NCBI RefSeq assembly: GCF_013912375.1
Contig: NZ_JACETV010000006.1
Coordinates: 186,001 to 250,000 of the forward strand
Length of the DNA stretch: 64,000 nt
From: Emticicia sp. BO119
Lineage (GTDB): Bacteria; Bacteroidota; Bacteroidia; Cytophagales; Spirosomataceae
Direction: 5' to 3'
The notes below the pieces were generated by a model. That model was given only the letters and a program-made list of their open reading frames with translations. It searched no databases and was not told where the DNA came from. Below are positions 32,330 through 41,309 of the stretch, piece by piece. The translations under genes were made by a program, and so were the position numbers. Each line of letters opens with the position of its first letter. Position 1 is the first letter of the stretch.

Positions 32330-33208
32330 ATGTTTGCTAAAGCCTATCAAATCGCGAGCAATTATACTCAACCTGTATTGATTTCAACTTTACGTTTCGA
32401 TGGAACAGTAGAATGTAGTGTAGGTTCATTTGTGATAGTAAATAATGAGGGATGGATTATAACCGCTGCCCATATATTTGATACAATGCTGGCGCATCAA
32501 CGAGATACGGCAGAGATAAATCAGTATAATCTGGAGGTAAGTGAGATAGAAAATAACAAATACCTATCAGCTCAGGATAAAAAGAAAAGATTAGACAAAG
32601 TAAAATATAACCCGAAATGGATACGAACGTACTCTTACTGGTGGGGCGCTGATATACATGGAATTGATAATATACATCTACTAACCGAAAATGATATAGC
32701 TATTGGTAGACTAACTAATTTTAATCATCAATTCTGTCCGCAATATCCTGTATTCAAAAAACCGGGTAATTTAGCTATAGGAACAAGCCTTTGTAAATTA
32801 GGGTATCCTTTTCATGAAGTAAAGGCTACGTTCAACGAAAACAACAATTCATTTCAGATTGCGCCAAATGCCTTGCCAATCCCACGTTTTCCGATTGATG
32901 GGATTTTTACCAGAGAGGTTTTACAGCCCAATTCCGGAAATAATCAATATGATGTGAAATTTGTTGAAACTTCTACGCCCGGATTTCGTGGACAAAGTGG
33001 TGGGCCTATATTTGATACTGCCGGGAATATCTGGGCCATTCAAAGCCGAACAGCTCATTTGGCTTTAGGGTTTTCGCCAAAAGTAGTGATTGATAATAAA
33101 GAGATCACTGAGCATCAGTTTATTAATGTTGGCATGGGTGTACATATAGAAACAATTCTGAAATTTTTAGAGGCTAATAAGGTTCAATACAAGGTAAGTG
33201 AATCTTAA
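32330..33208 (+). CDS. Trypsin-like serine protease
   Basis: 292 aa, starting at the ATG at 32330. Triad regions: His in GWIITAAHIFD, Asp in ENDIAIGRL and Ser in TPGFRGQSGGPIFD. No signal peptide or PDZ domain, so probably cytoplasmic or exported by an unknown route. The charged helical segment DTAEINQYNLEVSEIENNK is an insert between His and Asp strands. It converges with an MBL-fold gene, ending 4 nt from it. Confidence 0.8.
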   Translation: MFAKAYQIASNYTQPVLISTLRFDGTVECSVGSFVIVNNEGWIITAAHIFDTMLAHQRDTAEINQYNLEVSEIENNKYLSAQDKKKRLDKVKYNPKWIRTYSYWWGADIHGIDNIHLLTENDIAIGRLTNFNHQFCPQYPVFKKPGNLAIGTSLCKLGYPFHEVKATFNENNNSFQIAPNALPIPRFPIDGIFTREVLQPNSGNNQYDVKFVETSTPGFRGQSGGPIFDTAGNIWAIQSRTAHLALGFSPKVVIDNKEITEHQFINVGMGVHIETILKFLEANKVQYKVSES

Positions 33209-33212
33209 TAGC

Positions 33213-34205
33213 TTAGCACTTAAGTACCTCTCCCACCTTGAGGGCTTTTAAATCGCCTTTAATTTCACCCTGTTCTTCTAAGTTTCTTAAAACTCTCAAA
33301 GGGTCTCCCATAGGCTCATCAGATAAATCAAAAGTGCCATAGTGCATCGGTATCATTACTTTGGCATGCATATCATGAAAGGCTTTTACGGCATTTGTCG
33401 GCGAAACATGACTTTGTCCCATAAAGAACTCCGGTTTATAGGCACCTACGCCAATGAGACAATAATCTATATTCGGGAAGATTTCACCAATATCTTCAAA
33501 ATGACCACCATAGCCTGAATCACCACTAAAGTAAATCGTTTTTCCTGAGCCCTGAATGACATATCCTCCCCATAAGCGAAGATTGGTGTCTCTCAAAAAC
33601 CTTCTCCCCCAATGCCTTGAAGGCACATAATAGACCTTTATGGCATCATTAGTTTTATACTGCTGATACCAACCTGCTGCCTGAATTTTGTTGCTATGAG
33701 TAAATGTATTTATAAGCTTATCAACGCCTAAGCTTGTCAGATAAGTAGTATCAGGATTATTTTTGGCTAATAATCGTAGGCTCTTTTCATCGCAGTGATC
33801 TCGATGATCATGCGAAACCATAATATAATCAAGATTACGCAATTCCTCTGCCGGAACAGGTAATGCTGATTGTCGTTTTATGAGTGATACATTGAATAAG
33901 ACCGGGTCTATCAACAAAGTAATACCTGCCAGTCGAATAAAGAAGGAAGCATGCCCTAACCACACAATACAATCTTTTTTTGATTCAAGAAAGCCTTGAT
34001 TTTGTAAGACTTCTGCTCGCCATTTATCTGTTTTCTTCTCTGTTTTCTGCGGATTTTTGGTGAATTGCCATCTTAATACATCTCTGAACGAATCAACGAA
34101 AGGAAATTCATAATTCACAAACCTTTCTCTTTCATCAATGGGAGTTCCGTTCCATTCAAATGGTAATTTTATAGTTGGTAAGTCTGGATTGGAGGTATAT
34201 GGCAT
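33213..34205 (-). CDS. MBL-fold metallohydrolase (UlaG/NAPE-PLD-like)
   Basis: 330 aa. Metal-binding HxHxDH motif in VSHDHRDHCDEKSLRLLA and LGHASFFIRLAG, with further His residues later (SRHWGRRFLRD, PMHYGTFDLSDEP). Such proteins act on a phosphodiester or lactone; the substrate here is unknown. No signal peptide. Stands alone. Confidence 0.87.
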   Translation of the reverse strand: MPYTSNPDLPTIKLPFEWNGTPIDERERFVNYEFPFVDSFRDVLRWQFTKNPQKTEKKTDKWRAEVLQNQGFLESKKDCIVWLGHASFFIRLAGITLLIDPVLFNVSLIKRQSALPVPAEELRNLDYIMVSHDHRDHCDEKSLRLLAKNNPDTTYLTSLGVDKLINTFTHSNKIQAAGWYQQYKTNDAIKVYYVPSRHWGRRFLRDTNLRLWGGYVIQGSGKTIYFSGDSGYGGHFEDIGEIFPNIDYCLIGVGAYKPEFFMGQSHVSPTNAVKAFHDMHAKVMIPMHYGTFDLSDEPMGDPLRVLRNLEEQGEIKGDLKALKVGEVLKC

Positions 34206-34618
34206 GTCGTGAAATTGATTTCTCTTTATAATTTAAAGTTTTTTGTAAAAGTTCCATTAAATGTCTACGAAAGTTAATGTGAGAATAGACTTATGGATTA
34301 CACATTTAATTCCAATTTTGGTTAGTCCCGGGTTGTTACTTTTTTGGGCTGCAAAAAAGTAACCAAAAAAGCAGCCTATCATTCAAACTCACGCAATTAA
34401 AAATCTGATAAACCCTTGAATATTTTATAGACTATAATCGGATTTTTAATCGCGCTCAAACAGGAATGACGTCATAAGGCTATGATTTTTAGTCGTTATT
34501 ATCTTTCTTATTAAATATCATTATTTCACCAAATTCTCTTATTAAATACTTTAATTAATCATTTCTTTCTCTTCACAATAAACTTTTTTTCATATTTGCT
34601 GAAACAATACTGAATACT
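34206..34618. other. Intergenic region with a palindromic repeat
   Basis: About 410 nt, AT-rich. At 34335-34363 GTTACTTTTTT and AAAAAAGTAAC flank GGGCTGC, an 11-bp hairpin. A second pairing GGCTGC/GCAGCC overlaps it, so two exclusive hairpins are possible. This looks like a repeat element seen in some Bacteroidota genomes. No gene is visible. Confidence 0.55.
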
Positions 34619-35608
34619 ATGCCAACTTTTCAAGCTTTTTATGTGAGTGAAAATGAAGATAAAACATTTTCACGACAGATTATAGAACGTTCTACTGATG
34701 ATTTACCTGCCGGAGAGGTACTCATACGTGTTAAATATTCATCTCTTAATTATAAAGATGCGCTTTCTTCCAGTGGCAATCGTGGAGTTACACGTAATTA
34801 TCCGCATACACCCGGGATTGATGCAGCAGGTATTGTTGAAGAATCCAATTCTGATGAGTTATCTGTAGGTGAGCAAGTCATTGTGACAGGTTTTGATTTG
34901 GGCATGAATACAGCAGGTGGATTTGGCCAATATATTCGTGTTCCGGCTAAATGGGTAGTGAAACTACCAAGAGGATTACGACTAAAAGAAAGCATGATTT
35001 TTGGTACAGCCGGGTTGACAGCGGCTCTATGTATCGATAAACTCTTACAAACTGGCTTGACACCTGACAAAGGAAAAGTAATTGTGACAGGTGCAACAGG
35101 TGGGGTCGGAACAATGGCAGTCATGATTCTGGCTAAATTGGGATTTGCCGTTGTAGGTGTAACTGGTAAGCCGGAGGGAGAAGCCTTTCTCTTAAACTTA
35201 GGTGCCAAAGAAGTTGTTTCTCGTGAAGCTGTAAACGACCAATCTGGCAAACCGATGCTAAAGGGTATTTATGCTGGCTGTGTTGATACAGTAGGCGGCA
35301 ATATACTCGCTACTATCCTGAAATCAATGCAATACAATGGAGTTGTCAGTTTGTGTGGTTTAGTGCAATCACCAGAATTACCAACAACTGTTTTCCCGTT
35401 TATCTTACGGGGCGTATCTATGTTTGGGATTGACTCTTCTGAATGCGATATTGAGTGGCGAAAGAAAATGTGGAAGAATCTGGCTAAAAAATGGAAACCA
35501 GAGGGCATTCAGTCTATTACCAGGACTGTCGGCTTAAAAGGCTTAGACAAAGAAATAAGAAAGATACTGAAAGGCGGACAGATGGGAAGAGTGGTTGTTA
35601 GGTTATGA
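34619..35608 (+). CDS. YhdH/AcuI-type quinone oxidoreductase (MDR, zinc-free)
   Basis: 329 aa. Medium-chain dehydrogenase with N-terminal SSLNYKDALSSSGNRGVTRN, GTAGLTAALCIDKLLQTG and NADPH site VTGATGGVGTMAVMILAKLG. No structural zinc cysteines. YhdH/AcuI relatives reduce acrylyl-CoA or quinones. Single gene. Confidence 0.9.
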   Translation: MPTFQAFYVSENEDKTFSRQIIERSTDDLPAGEVLIRVKYSSLNYKDALSSSGNRGVTRNYPHTPGIDAAGIVEESNSDELSVGEQVIVTGFDLGMNTAGGFGQYIRVPAKWVVKLPRGLRLKESMIFGTAGLTAALCIDKLLQTGLTPDKGKVIVTGATGGVGTMAVMILAKLGFAVVGVTGKPEGEAFLLNLGAKEVVSREAVNDQSGKPMLKGIYAGCVDTVGGNILATILKSMQYNGVVSLCGLVQSPELPTTVFPFILRGVSMFGIDSSECDIEWRKKMWKNLAKKWKPEGIQSITRTVGLKGLDKEIRKILKGGQMGRVVVRL

Positions 35609-35749
35609 AATTATACAAATTTCAAGTTGTTAAACTTAATAGCTATAATGTTTACTAAGTACACCATGTTACACAATTTGTCTTTTAATATAGTGTAACA
35701 TAGTGTTTTTATAGTGCCCATTATGGCAAAATGTATAATACAATACTGT

Positions 35750-37111
35750 TTACAGACCATACTTATCAATCAGGTACACCAAAGCGGCCATAGATGCAGC
35801 GCCTAATTTCAGTTCTCTTTCGTTAACAGCATCTAATTTATCATTTTGCGCATGATGAAAATCAAAATAGCGTTGAGAATCTGGTTTGAAGCCAATTAAT
35901 AAAGTACCCAGATTTCCTAACGGGCCAATATCAGCACCGCCACTACCTCTTCCAATTTCTGCTAATCCGTAAGGAGCTAATAGATTTTTATAGACTTCAA
36001 CTTTAGCAATTTGAGCAGTAGTACCTACCATACCGAAACCTCTTGGCGTAAAACCACCATTGTCAGATTCTATAGCAGCAATATGGTTTTCACCGTTTTG
36101 CTTAGCTAAATCAGCATATTTCGTACCTCCTCTTAAACCATTTTCCTCATTCATAAACATCACAGCTCTGATTGTTCGCTTGGGTTTAATACCCAAAGCA
36201 TTCATGGCACGTAATACCTCAATGGCCTGCACACAGCCCGAACCATCATCTTGTGCGCCTTCAGCTAAATCCCATGAATCAAGGTGACCACCTACCACAA
36301 TAATTTCGTCAGGTTTTTCTGTACCTCTTATCTCTCCTACTACATTGTGTGAAGGCGCATCAGCCAGAGTCTGGCAATTCTGCTTGAAATAGAATTTCAG
36401 CTTTGGGTTTTCCTTCAACAATCTGCTCAACAAATTAGCTCCATTGGTACTTATTGCCGCTGTCGGAATCATCGGGATTCCCGGTGCATAACGCATCCCC
36501 CCCGTGTGCGGATTATCATCCTGTAAAGTAGTCATTGAGCGCACAATAGCTCCTACTGCTCCATACTTGGCTGCTTCTGATGCACCTGCACCTCTTTGGT
36601 TAACCGCACCCGCATACGCCTCAAAAGTATTAATCCTGGTTGGATCCATCGGGCGGTTAAACAAAACTATTTTACCCTTAATATTGGCCTCTCCCAGCGC
36701 TTTTAACTCTTCAAAGTTTTTTACTTGTATTACTTCTGCCTTAACCCCGGCAACCGGTGTTGCCACAGAGCCACCCAAAGCCACAACCGGCACTTTGGTT
36801 TTCACTTTTCCATTTTCAATATAAGCTTCTTCCTTTGCTCCTCTTACCCAATGAGGTACCATCACATCTTGCAGAAACACTTTCTGAAAACCATAATCTT
36901 CCATCACTTTTTTAGTGTACTCCACTGCTTTAGCAGCCCCTGCCGAGCCACTTAAACGTGGGCCTATAGTTTTGCATAGATACGTCAGCGTTTTATAAGA
37001 TTCTCCATTGGTCAGAATCTCATCATAAATTTTTCGGATTTGTAAGGAATCGGCATTTTGTGCAAAGCCTGAAAATGCACAAAAAAGCAGGAAAAAGAGG
37101 ATTTTCTTCAT
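35750..37111 (-). CDS. Exported M28-family peptidase (aminopeptidase/carboxypeptidase Q-like)
   Basis: 453 aa with signal peptide MKKILFFLLFCAFSGFAQNA. Metal and active-site residues: VVGGHLDSWDLAEGAQDDGS (His, Asp), MNEENGLRGG (Glu), and the last His in FHHAQNDKLDAVN. A PA-like insert lies at about residues 130-230. Cleaves N-terminal residues in the periplasm or outside. The C-terminus ends at the peptidase domain, with no T9SS tail. Confidence 0.93.
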   Translation of the reverse strand: MKKILFFLLFCAFSGFAQNADSLQIRKIYDEILTNGESYKTLTYLCKTIGPRLSGSAGAAKAVEYTKKVMEDYGFQKVFLQDVMVPHWVRGAKEEAYIENGKVKTKVPVVALGGSVATPVAGVKAEVIQVKNFEELKALGEANIKGKIVLFNRPMDPTRINTFEAYAGAVNQRGAGASEAAKYGAVGAIVRSMTTLQDDNPHTGGMRYAPGIPMIPTAAISTNGANLLSRLLKENPKLKFYFKQNCQTLADAPSHNVVGEIRGTEKPDEIIVVGGHLDSWDLAEGAQDDGSGCVQAIEVLRAMNALGIKPKRTIRAVMFMNEENGLRGGTKYADLAKQNGENHIAAIESDNGGFTPRGFGMVGTTAQIAKVEVYKNLLAPYGLAEIGRGSGGADIGPLGNLGTLLIGFKPDSQRYFDFHHAQNDKLDAVNERELKLGAASMAALVYLIDKYGL

Positions 37112-37239
37112 AGTGATTGTTTAGAAGTGTTCAGATATTTCATTTTTTCAAAAGTACATTTTTTGAGCAAAATATCCAACCGAATACTTCTGACAAAACA
37201 GATATTATCTGAAGAATAAAATATAGAAAGAGAGAATTA

Positions 37240-37461
37240 TTAAAACTCCCACACAGTAGGATTTTTGTGTCTGCGTAAATGCTTCCGTACTTCCATCCAG
37301 AAAGCCAGAATTAAATAAAGGATAATAGGAGAGCCAAAAGTAAAAAAGGAAGCATAAATAAAATAGAGCCTTACGCTACTTGCCGAAAAGTTAAGTTTTT
37401 CTCCCAGACGAGAGCAAACGCCAAAAAGCTGGTTTTCTACGAGGTATCTTAGGCGATTCAT
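37240..37461 (-). CDS. PspC-domain membrane protein
   Basis: 73 aa from the ATG at 37461 (MNRLRYLVENQLFGVCSRLG). A longer frame reaching 37635 has no PspC-like sequence in its extra part, so the shorter start is preferred. PspC signature GVCSRLGEKLNFSASSVRLY plus one membrane segment TFGSPIILYLILAFWM. Probably in a stress-response role. Confidence 0.82.
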   Translation of the reverse strand: MNRLRYLVENQLFGVCSRLGEKLNFSASSVRLYFIYASFFTFGSPIILYLILAFWMEVRKHLRRHKNPTVWEF

Positions 37462-37667
37462 TTTCTTTTTTTTACAAAAATATAACGAATCTAATAATAA
37501 TCTCTTAATTAACAATAAAACAACAAAAAAATAATCTATACCTGTACTTTTTTGTACAACTAAATATAAGTTTTGTCCAAATATATTTTCTTCAAAACTT
37601 GTTTTATCATTAAAATTATGTACATTGCATTTCAATTCTTCATTTTCTCATAATTTTTTTAATTTCA

Positions 37668-37862
37668 ATGCAAACAGGTGTAGTTAAATTCTTCAACGAG
37701 ACTAAAGGCTTTGGTTTCATCGTTGATGATGCTTCAGGGCAAGAAATCTTCGTTCACGTGACAGGTCTCGGCGGCAGAAAGATTCGTGAAAACGATCATG
37801 TTGAATACGAAGTTGTCGAAGGGCGCAAGGGTTTGAATGCAGTCAACGTGAAAAAAATATAA
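37668..37862 (+). CDS. Cold shock protein (CspA family)
   Basis: 64 aa, single CSD: TGVVKFFNETKGFGFIVDDA with RNP1-like KGFGFI and RNP2-like IFVHV. Binds RNA or ssDNA. Long 5' leader possible. Followed by a terminator at 37895-37936. Confidence 0.94.
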   Translation: MQTGVVKFFNETKGFGFIVDDASGQEIFVHVTGLGGRKIRENDHVEYEVVEGRKGLNAVNVKKI

Positions 37863-37894
37863 TTTTTTTCTGAGTACGATTGTTTCAGTTCCAC

Positions 37895-37936
37895 AACCTC
37901 ACTATTCTACCCAATAGTGAGGTTTTCTTTTTTTTG
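37895..37936 (+). terminator. csp terminator
   Basis: AACCTCACTATT, loop CTACCC, AATAGTGAGGTT and a T-rich tail. Strong. Confidence 0.85.
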
Positions 37937-38209
37937 TCAGCGTAGTTTCCCTCAATTCCACAGGGGTTTTTACGCATTTTAGTTATTCGGTATATGAATA
38001 TATAAATACTTAATTATATATTTCGATTGTATTTTGAAGTTTTGCCAAAATACAGAACCGGTTTAAAGTTTTTATTTAAAGCAGCAGCCGCACAGATGAA
38101 AATATGTGACTTTTGCTCCGGTAAAAATAATCATTTGCAGTTAAAGGCAATATGTTAAAAACAGGTTCATAAACTTCTATTATTACTTAATCTAAAACAC
38201 CTTACTATT
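37937..38209 (+). other. Intergenic leader
   Basis: About 270 nt AT-rich DNA ahead of the 159-aa gene. No feature can be supported. Confidence 0.4.
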
Positions 38210-38689
38210 ATGGCACTACAATGGCCTTTCCTGCGCGAAAGAGTAACCAAACTCGGAGACCTTTTTTCTTTGAAAGATGTAAAGGATTTTACTGGTAAAT
38301 TTAAAACAGAAGTAAACTTAGCCAAAGGGCAGGATTCTCTGGCTTCGAAGTTCCTTGTAAATGGAGAAGTAAGAACCGGAGAGTTTTTTGGTATTGACAA
38401 AATCAATCAGTTAATCACTTTAGCAAAAGAAAAGAATAAAGGTTTATCTGGTATAAGAGTCTATTTTGGCCTTGCACACGAAAACTTTGATAGCAAATCA
38501 GGCGAATCAACAATTGCAAGCAGCCCGATTGAAGGCGCAAACGACTCATCATTAAGACCCCGGTTGTTTTTGGTTGCTGTAGACGAAACCGGTAAAGATA
38601 TTGAAATTGACCTGACAGGTCTAAAAGATGTACCAGATGGCAATGGGTTGGGCAATGGATCGCCACAACCACCTTTTGGAAATGGATAA
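38210..38689 (+). CDS. Hypothetical 159-aa protein
   Basis: Starts MALQWPFLRERVTKLGDLFS, soluble, no signal peptide. The middle is a mixed alpha/beta stretch FFGIDKINQLITLAKEKNKG and GIRVYFGLAHENFD, with a Pro/Gly-rich disordered tail (DGNGLGNGSPQPPFGNG). No family known to me. It sits 25 nt before a membrane protein and the kinase/regulator pair, so it may be part of that signalling operon. Confidence 0.6.
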   Translation: MALQWPFLRERVTKLGDLFSLKDVKDFTGKFKTEVNLAKGQDSLASKFLVNGEVRTGEFFGIDKINQLITLAKEKNKGLSGIRVYFGLAHENFDSKSGESTIASSPIEGANDSSLRPRLFLVAVDETGKDIEIDLTGLKDVPDGNGLGNGSPQPPFGNG

Positions 38690-38714
38690 ATATAAATAAG
38701 GACTTGGAAAACGA

Positions 38715-39401
38715 ATGAATGGATTAATGCTTTTTTCCACAGTTTCAGAAGTAAGTATTCTTATTCCTGTAGCGATAATTCTTCTCAAAAGAAAATATTT
38801 GGGTACAGAATTAAGAATACTTGCTGCTTATGTGGTGATTACACTCATCAGAAACATTTTTGGCGTAACCTCAGATATCCTGTATTTTACAGGGTTGAAC
38901 AATTACCATACGTTATTTTATTACAACTGGCATTCTATATTAGGATTTTATATCATTGCTTTTCTCTATTTTCGACTCCTGCACCATCGAAACTGGAAAA
39001 TATTCATTGTTGTTGTTTGCTGTATCTTCACTTTCATTTCTTTATTAGAAATACCATCAGGCTCAATTACTGATATCGGAACAAGCATTTTCAATAATTA
39101 CACCTATACTGCTTCAAGCCTTATTGTTCTAATCATTGTCTTAGCCTACTTCTACCAGCTTCTACAGGATCTAAAAGTTGAAAATATTACGAAATTTCCC
39201 TATTTTTGGGTGAGCGTAGGTTTGTTATTTTATTTTGGCGGGAATTTATTCGTAAACCTATTTTTAATAAAAGCTGCCAAAACTACTAATCAAATGACCT
39301 GGGGTATTATTAACTCTGCGCTTAGTATTTTATTTCATTTTACTATCTCTCTGGCATTCTGGTATAGTAACTCTTTGAATAATACGCAGCAAGATGAGTG
39401 A
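38715..39401 (+). CDS. Integral membrane protein in a two-component operon
   Basis: 228 aa, about six or seven membrane helices (VSEVSILIPVAIILLKRKYL, then IIAFLYFRLLHHRNWKIF, LIVLIIVLAYFYQLLQDL). Its 3' end overlaps the kinase gene by 8 nt, a sign of translational coupling. It may be a sensor module acting with that kinase. No known domain recognised. Confidence 0.75.
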   Translation: MNGLMLFSTVSEVSILIPVAIILLKRKYLGTELRILAAYVVITLIRNIFGVTSDILYFTGLNNYHTLFYYNWHSILGFYIIAFLYFRLLHHRNWKIFIVVVCCIFTFISLLEIPSGSITDIGTSIFNNYTYTASSLIVLIIVLAYFYQLLQDLKVENITKFPYFWVSVGLLFYFGGNLFVNLFLIKAAKTTNQMTWGIINSALSILFHFTISLAFWYSNSLNNTQQDE

Positions 39402-40194
39402 TTTGCAATTAATATTTTTAGGATCTTCCGGTCTTCTGGTACTAATTGTTTTTAGTATTCTTTTTGTAGTATATTATAAACAAAAACAAGCCGAGCAAAA
39501 AGTTGCTATGCAAGAGTTAAAAGCCGAAATGCAAAGACAATTATTAGAGTCTTCTTTAGAGGTGCAGGAGGTAGAACGGCGAAGAATAGCCAAAGACTTG
39601 CATGATGAAGTAGGTGCGATGCTTTCAATGACAAAAATGAGCTTTAATCAGCTTTTAAAAAAAATAAAAACCTCGGCCGAACTGACCGAACAAGGGAAAA
39701 CCACCAAAGAATTTTTAGACGAATCTATCAGTCAGGTAAGAAGAATTTCAAAAGAACTGGTTCCCTCTACCTTAGAGGATTTCGGTCTTATTTCTGCCCT
39801 TGATGAATTTATTCAGAAGATTCATATAGCTTCGGGAGTCTTATTTATTTTTAATCATGAAGGTATTGAAGAAAGTCAGCGATTTGACAAAAAAATTGAA
39901 CTCACAATCTATAGAATAGCGCAAGAGTTAGTAAATAATGCCTTAAAACACGCCGAAGCACAGGAAATCACCCTGAAACTCTTGGCAAAAACCAATAAGA
40001 TTGGCTTTATTTTTACTGATAATGGTAAGGGGTTTGATTTAGAAACAGTAAAGAAAGATCCTAAATCTGGTTTGGGTTTAAGAAATATTGAAAGCCGGTT
40101 AAGTGTGGTGAATGGTACTCTTAGTATTAAAGCCGGTATTGGACAAGGAACAAATACAAAAATAGAAATCCCATTACTTAAAAATCATTCGTGA
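39394..40194 (+). CDS. NarL-type sensor histidine kinase (HisKA_3)
   Basis: 266 aa. One N-terminal membrane helix (LIFLGSSGLLVLIVFSILFV), then a coiled coil, then HisKA_3 with phosphoacceptor His in KDLHDEVGAMLSMTKMSFN, and HATPase_c with ELVNNALKHAEAQEITL and FDLETVKKDPKSGLGLRNIE. It lacks its own sensor domain, so the upstream membrane protein may supply one. Its stop and the next gene start are 2 nt apart. Confidence 0.92.
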   Translation: MSDLQLIFLGSSGLLVLIVFSILFVVYYKQKQAEQKVAMQELKAEMQRQLLESSLEVQEVERRRIAKDLHDEVGAMLSMTKMSFNQLLKKIKTSAELTEQGKTTKEFLDESISQVRRISKELVPSTLEDFGLISALDEFIQKIHIASGVLFIFNHEGIEESQRFDKKIELTIYRIAQELVNNALKHAEAQEITLKLLAKTNKIGFIFTDNGKGFDLETVKKDPKSGLGLRNIESRLSVVNGTLSIKAGIGQGTNTKIEIPLLKNHS

Positions 40195-40195
40195 T

Positions 40196-40846
40196 ATGTC
40201 AAATATAAGAATTGCCGTAGTTGATGACCACAGTTTGTTCAGAAAGGGCATGATTTCAATTCTTCAACAAGTTTCCGACTTTGAAGTAGTGATGGAAGCC
40301 ACTAATGGTTTAGAATTTCTCCATAAATTACAAAATACACCTGTAGATGTAGTACTGATGGATTTACAGATGCCGCAATTAGACGGCACAAAAGCTACTG
40401 AAATTATACGAGAGAAATTCCCTCATGTAAAAGTAATCATTCTATCTATGCACGATGAAGATAAATATATTCTGCATCTGATGGAAATTGGTGCCAATGG
40501 TTATTTATTGAAAGACAATGACCCGGAAGAAGTAGAAAAAGCTATCAGGAAAGTAATTGAAACAGACATTTACTTCAGCGATTTTGTAAGTAAAGTGATG
40601 GTTCGCAAAATGACCCGAAAAACACAACAGGAAAGCAAGATATTTAATTATAAAACAGACTTATCAGACCGCGAGAAAGAAGTCCTCGTACATATATGCG
40701 AAGGTCTGACAACTATAGAAATAGGAGATATTCTCTCTCTAAGCCCCCGCACAGTTGAGGGACATCGATTAAGAATGATAGAGAAATTAGGCGTAAAAAA
40801 TACAGCAGGTCTTGTTGCCTTTGCTATAAAAAATAATTTAGTCTGA
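40196..40846 (+). CDS. LuxR/NarL-family response regulator
   Basis: 216 aa. Receiver with D10/D11 region IAVVDDHSLFRKG, phosphoacceptor D56 in VVLMDLQMPQLDG, and K in LLKDNDPEEVEKA; C-terminal LuxR HTH DREKEVLVHICEGLTTIEIG, LSLSPRTVEGHRL. Partner of the kinase at 39394-40194. It converges with ridA and the two genes nearly touch. Confidence 0.93.
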   Translation: MSNIRIAVVDDHSLFRKGMISILQQVSDFEVVMEATNGLEFLHKLQNTPVDVVLMDLQMPQLDGTKATEIIREKFPHVKVIILSMHDEDKYILHLMEIGANGYLLKDNDPEEVEKAIRKVIETDIYFSDFVSKVMVRKMTRKTQQESKIFNYKTDLSDREKEVLVHICEGLTTIEIGDILSLSPRTVEGHRLRMIEKLGVKNTAGLVAFAIKNNLV

Positions 40847-41239
40847 TTATTTACCTTCCAAAACTGCCGTAAATTCTATTTCAACCAAGTAATCTTTTTC
40901 AATAAGTGAACTCACTTCAACCATTGTAGTACATGGTTTGATCGACCCAAAAAACTCACCATGCGCTTTACCTATGGTTTCCCATTTCGAAATATCTGTC
41001 GTAAAAATGCGCGTCCGAATCACGTCTTTCAGGCTTGCACCTAATTGCTCAAGTACCTTCTCTACTTTCAGGATAATAAACTTGGTTTGAATATAAATAT
41101 CATTTTTGCCCACCAGTTCTCCGCTATTATCAGTAGCAACAGTCCCTGTTACTTCAATCAGATTTCCGACTTTTACGGCTCTCGAATACCCGACAATATC
41201 CTCCCATTTTGCTCCTGTAGAAATGTTTATGCGACTCAT
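40847..41239 (-). CDS. RidA-family protein
   Basis: 130 aa. RidA/YjgF fold (enamine/imine deaminase or relatives): GYSRAVKVGNLIEVTGTVAT, then a conserved Arg in DVIRTRIFTTDISKWE and a C-terminal CTTMVEVSSLIEKDYLVEIE. The Arg that binds the substrate carboxylate in active RidA is present in VIRTRI. It may be a canonical RidA or a diverged subfamily. Confidence 0.85.
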   Translation of the reverse strand: MSRINISTGAKWEDIVGYSRAVKVGNLIEVTGTVATDNSGELVGKNDIYIQTKFIILKVEKVLEQLGASLKDVIRTRIFTTDISKWETIGKAHGEFFGSIKPCTTMVEVSSLIEKDYLVEIEFTAVLEGK

Positions 41240-41309
41240 AGATTAAAAAAGGCTTTTTTTGAAGCAAAGTTAGAAGAAAAAAGCCCTTTTGCAAATTATG
41301 TAAAGATTA

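Noticed and set aside
37462..37635. Upstream extension of the PspC protein
   Set aside because: The extra residues are unlike PspC proteins and rich in unlikely codons. The ATG at 37461 gives the normal N-terminus.
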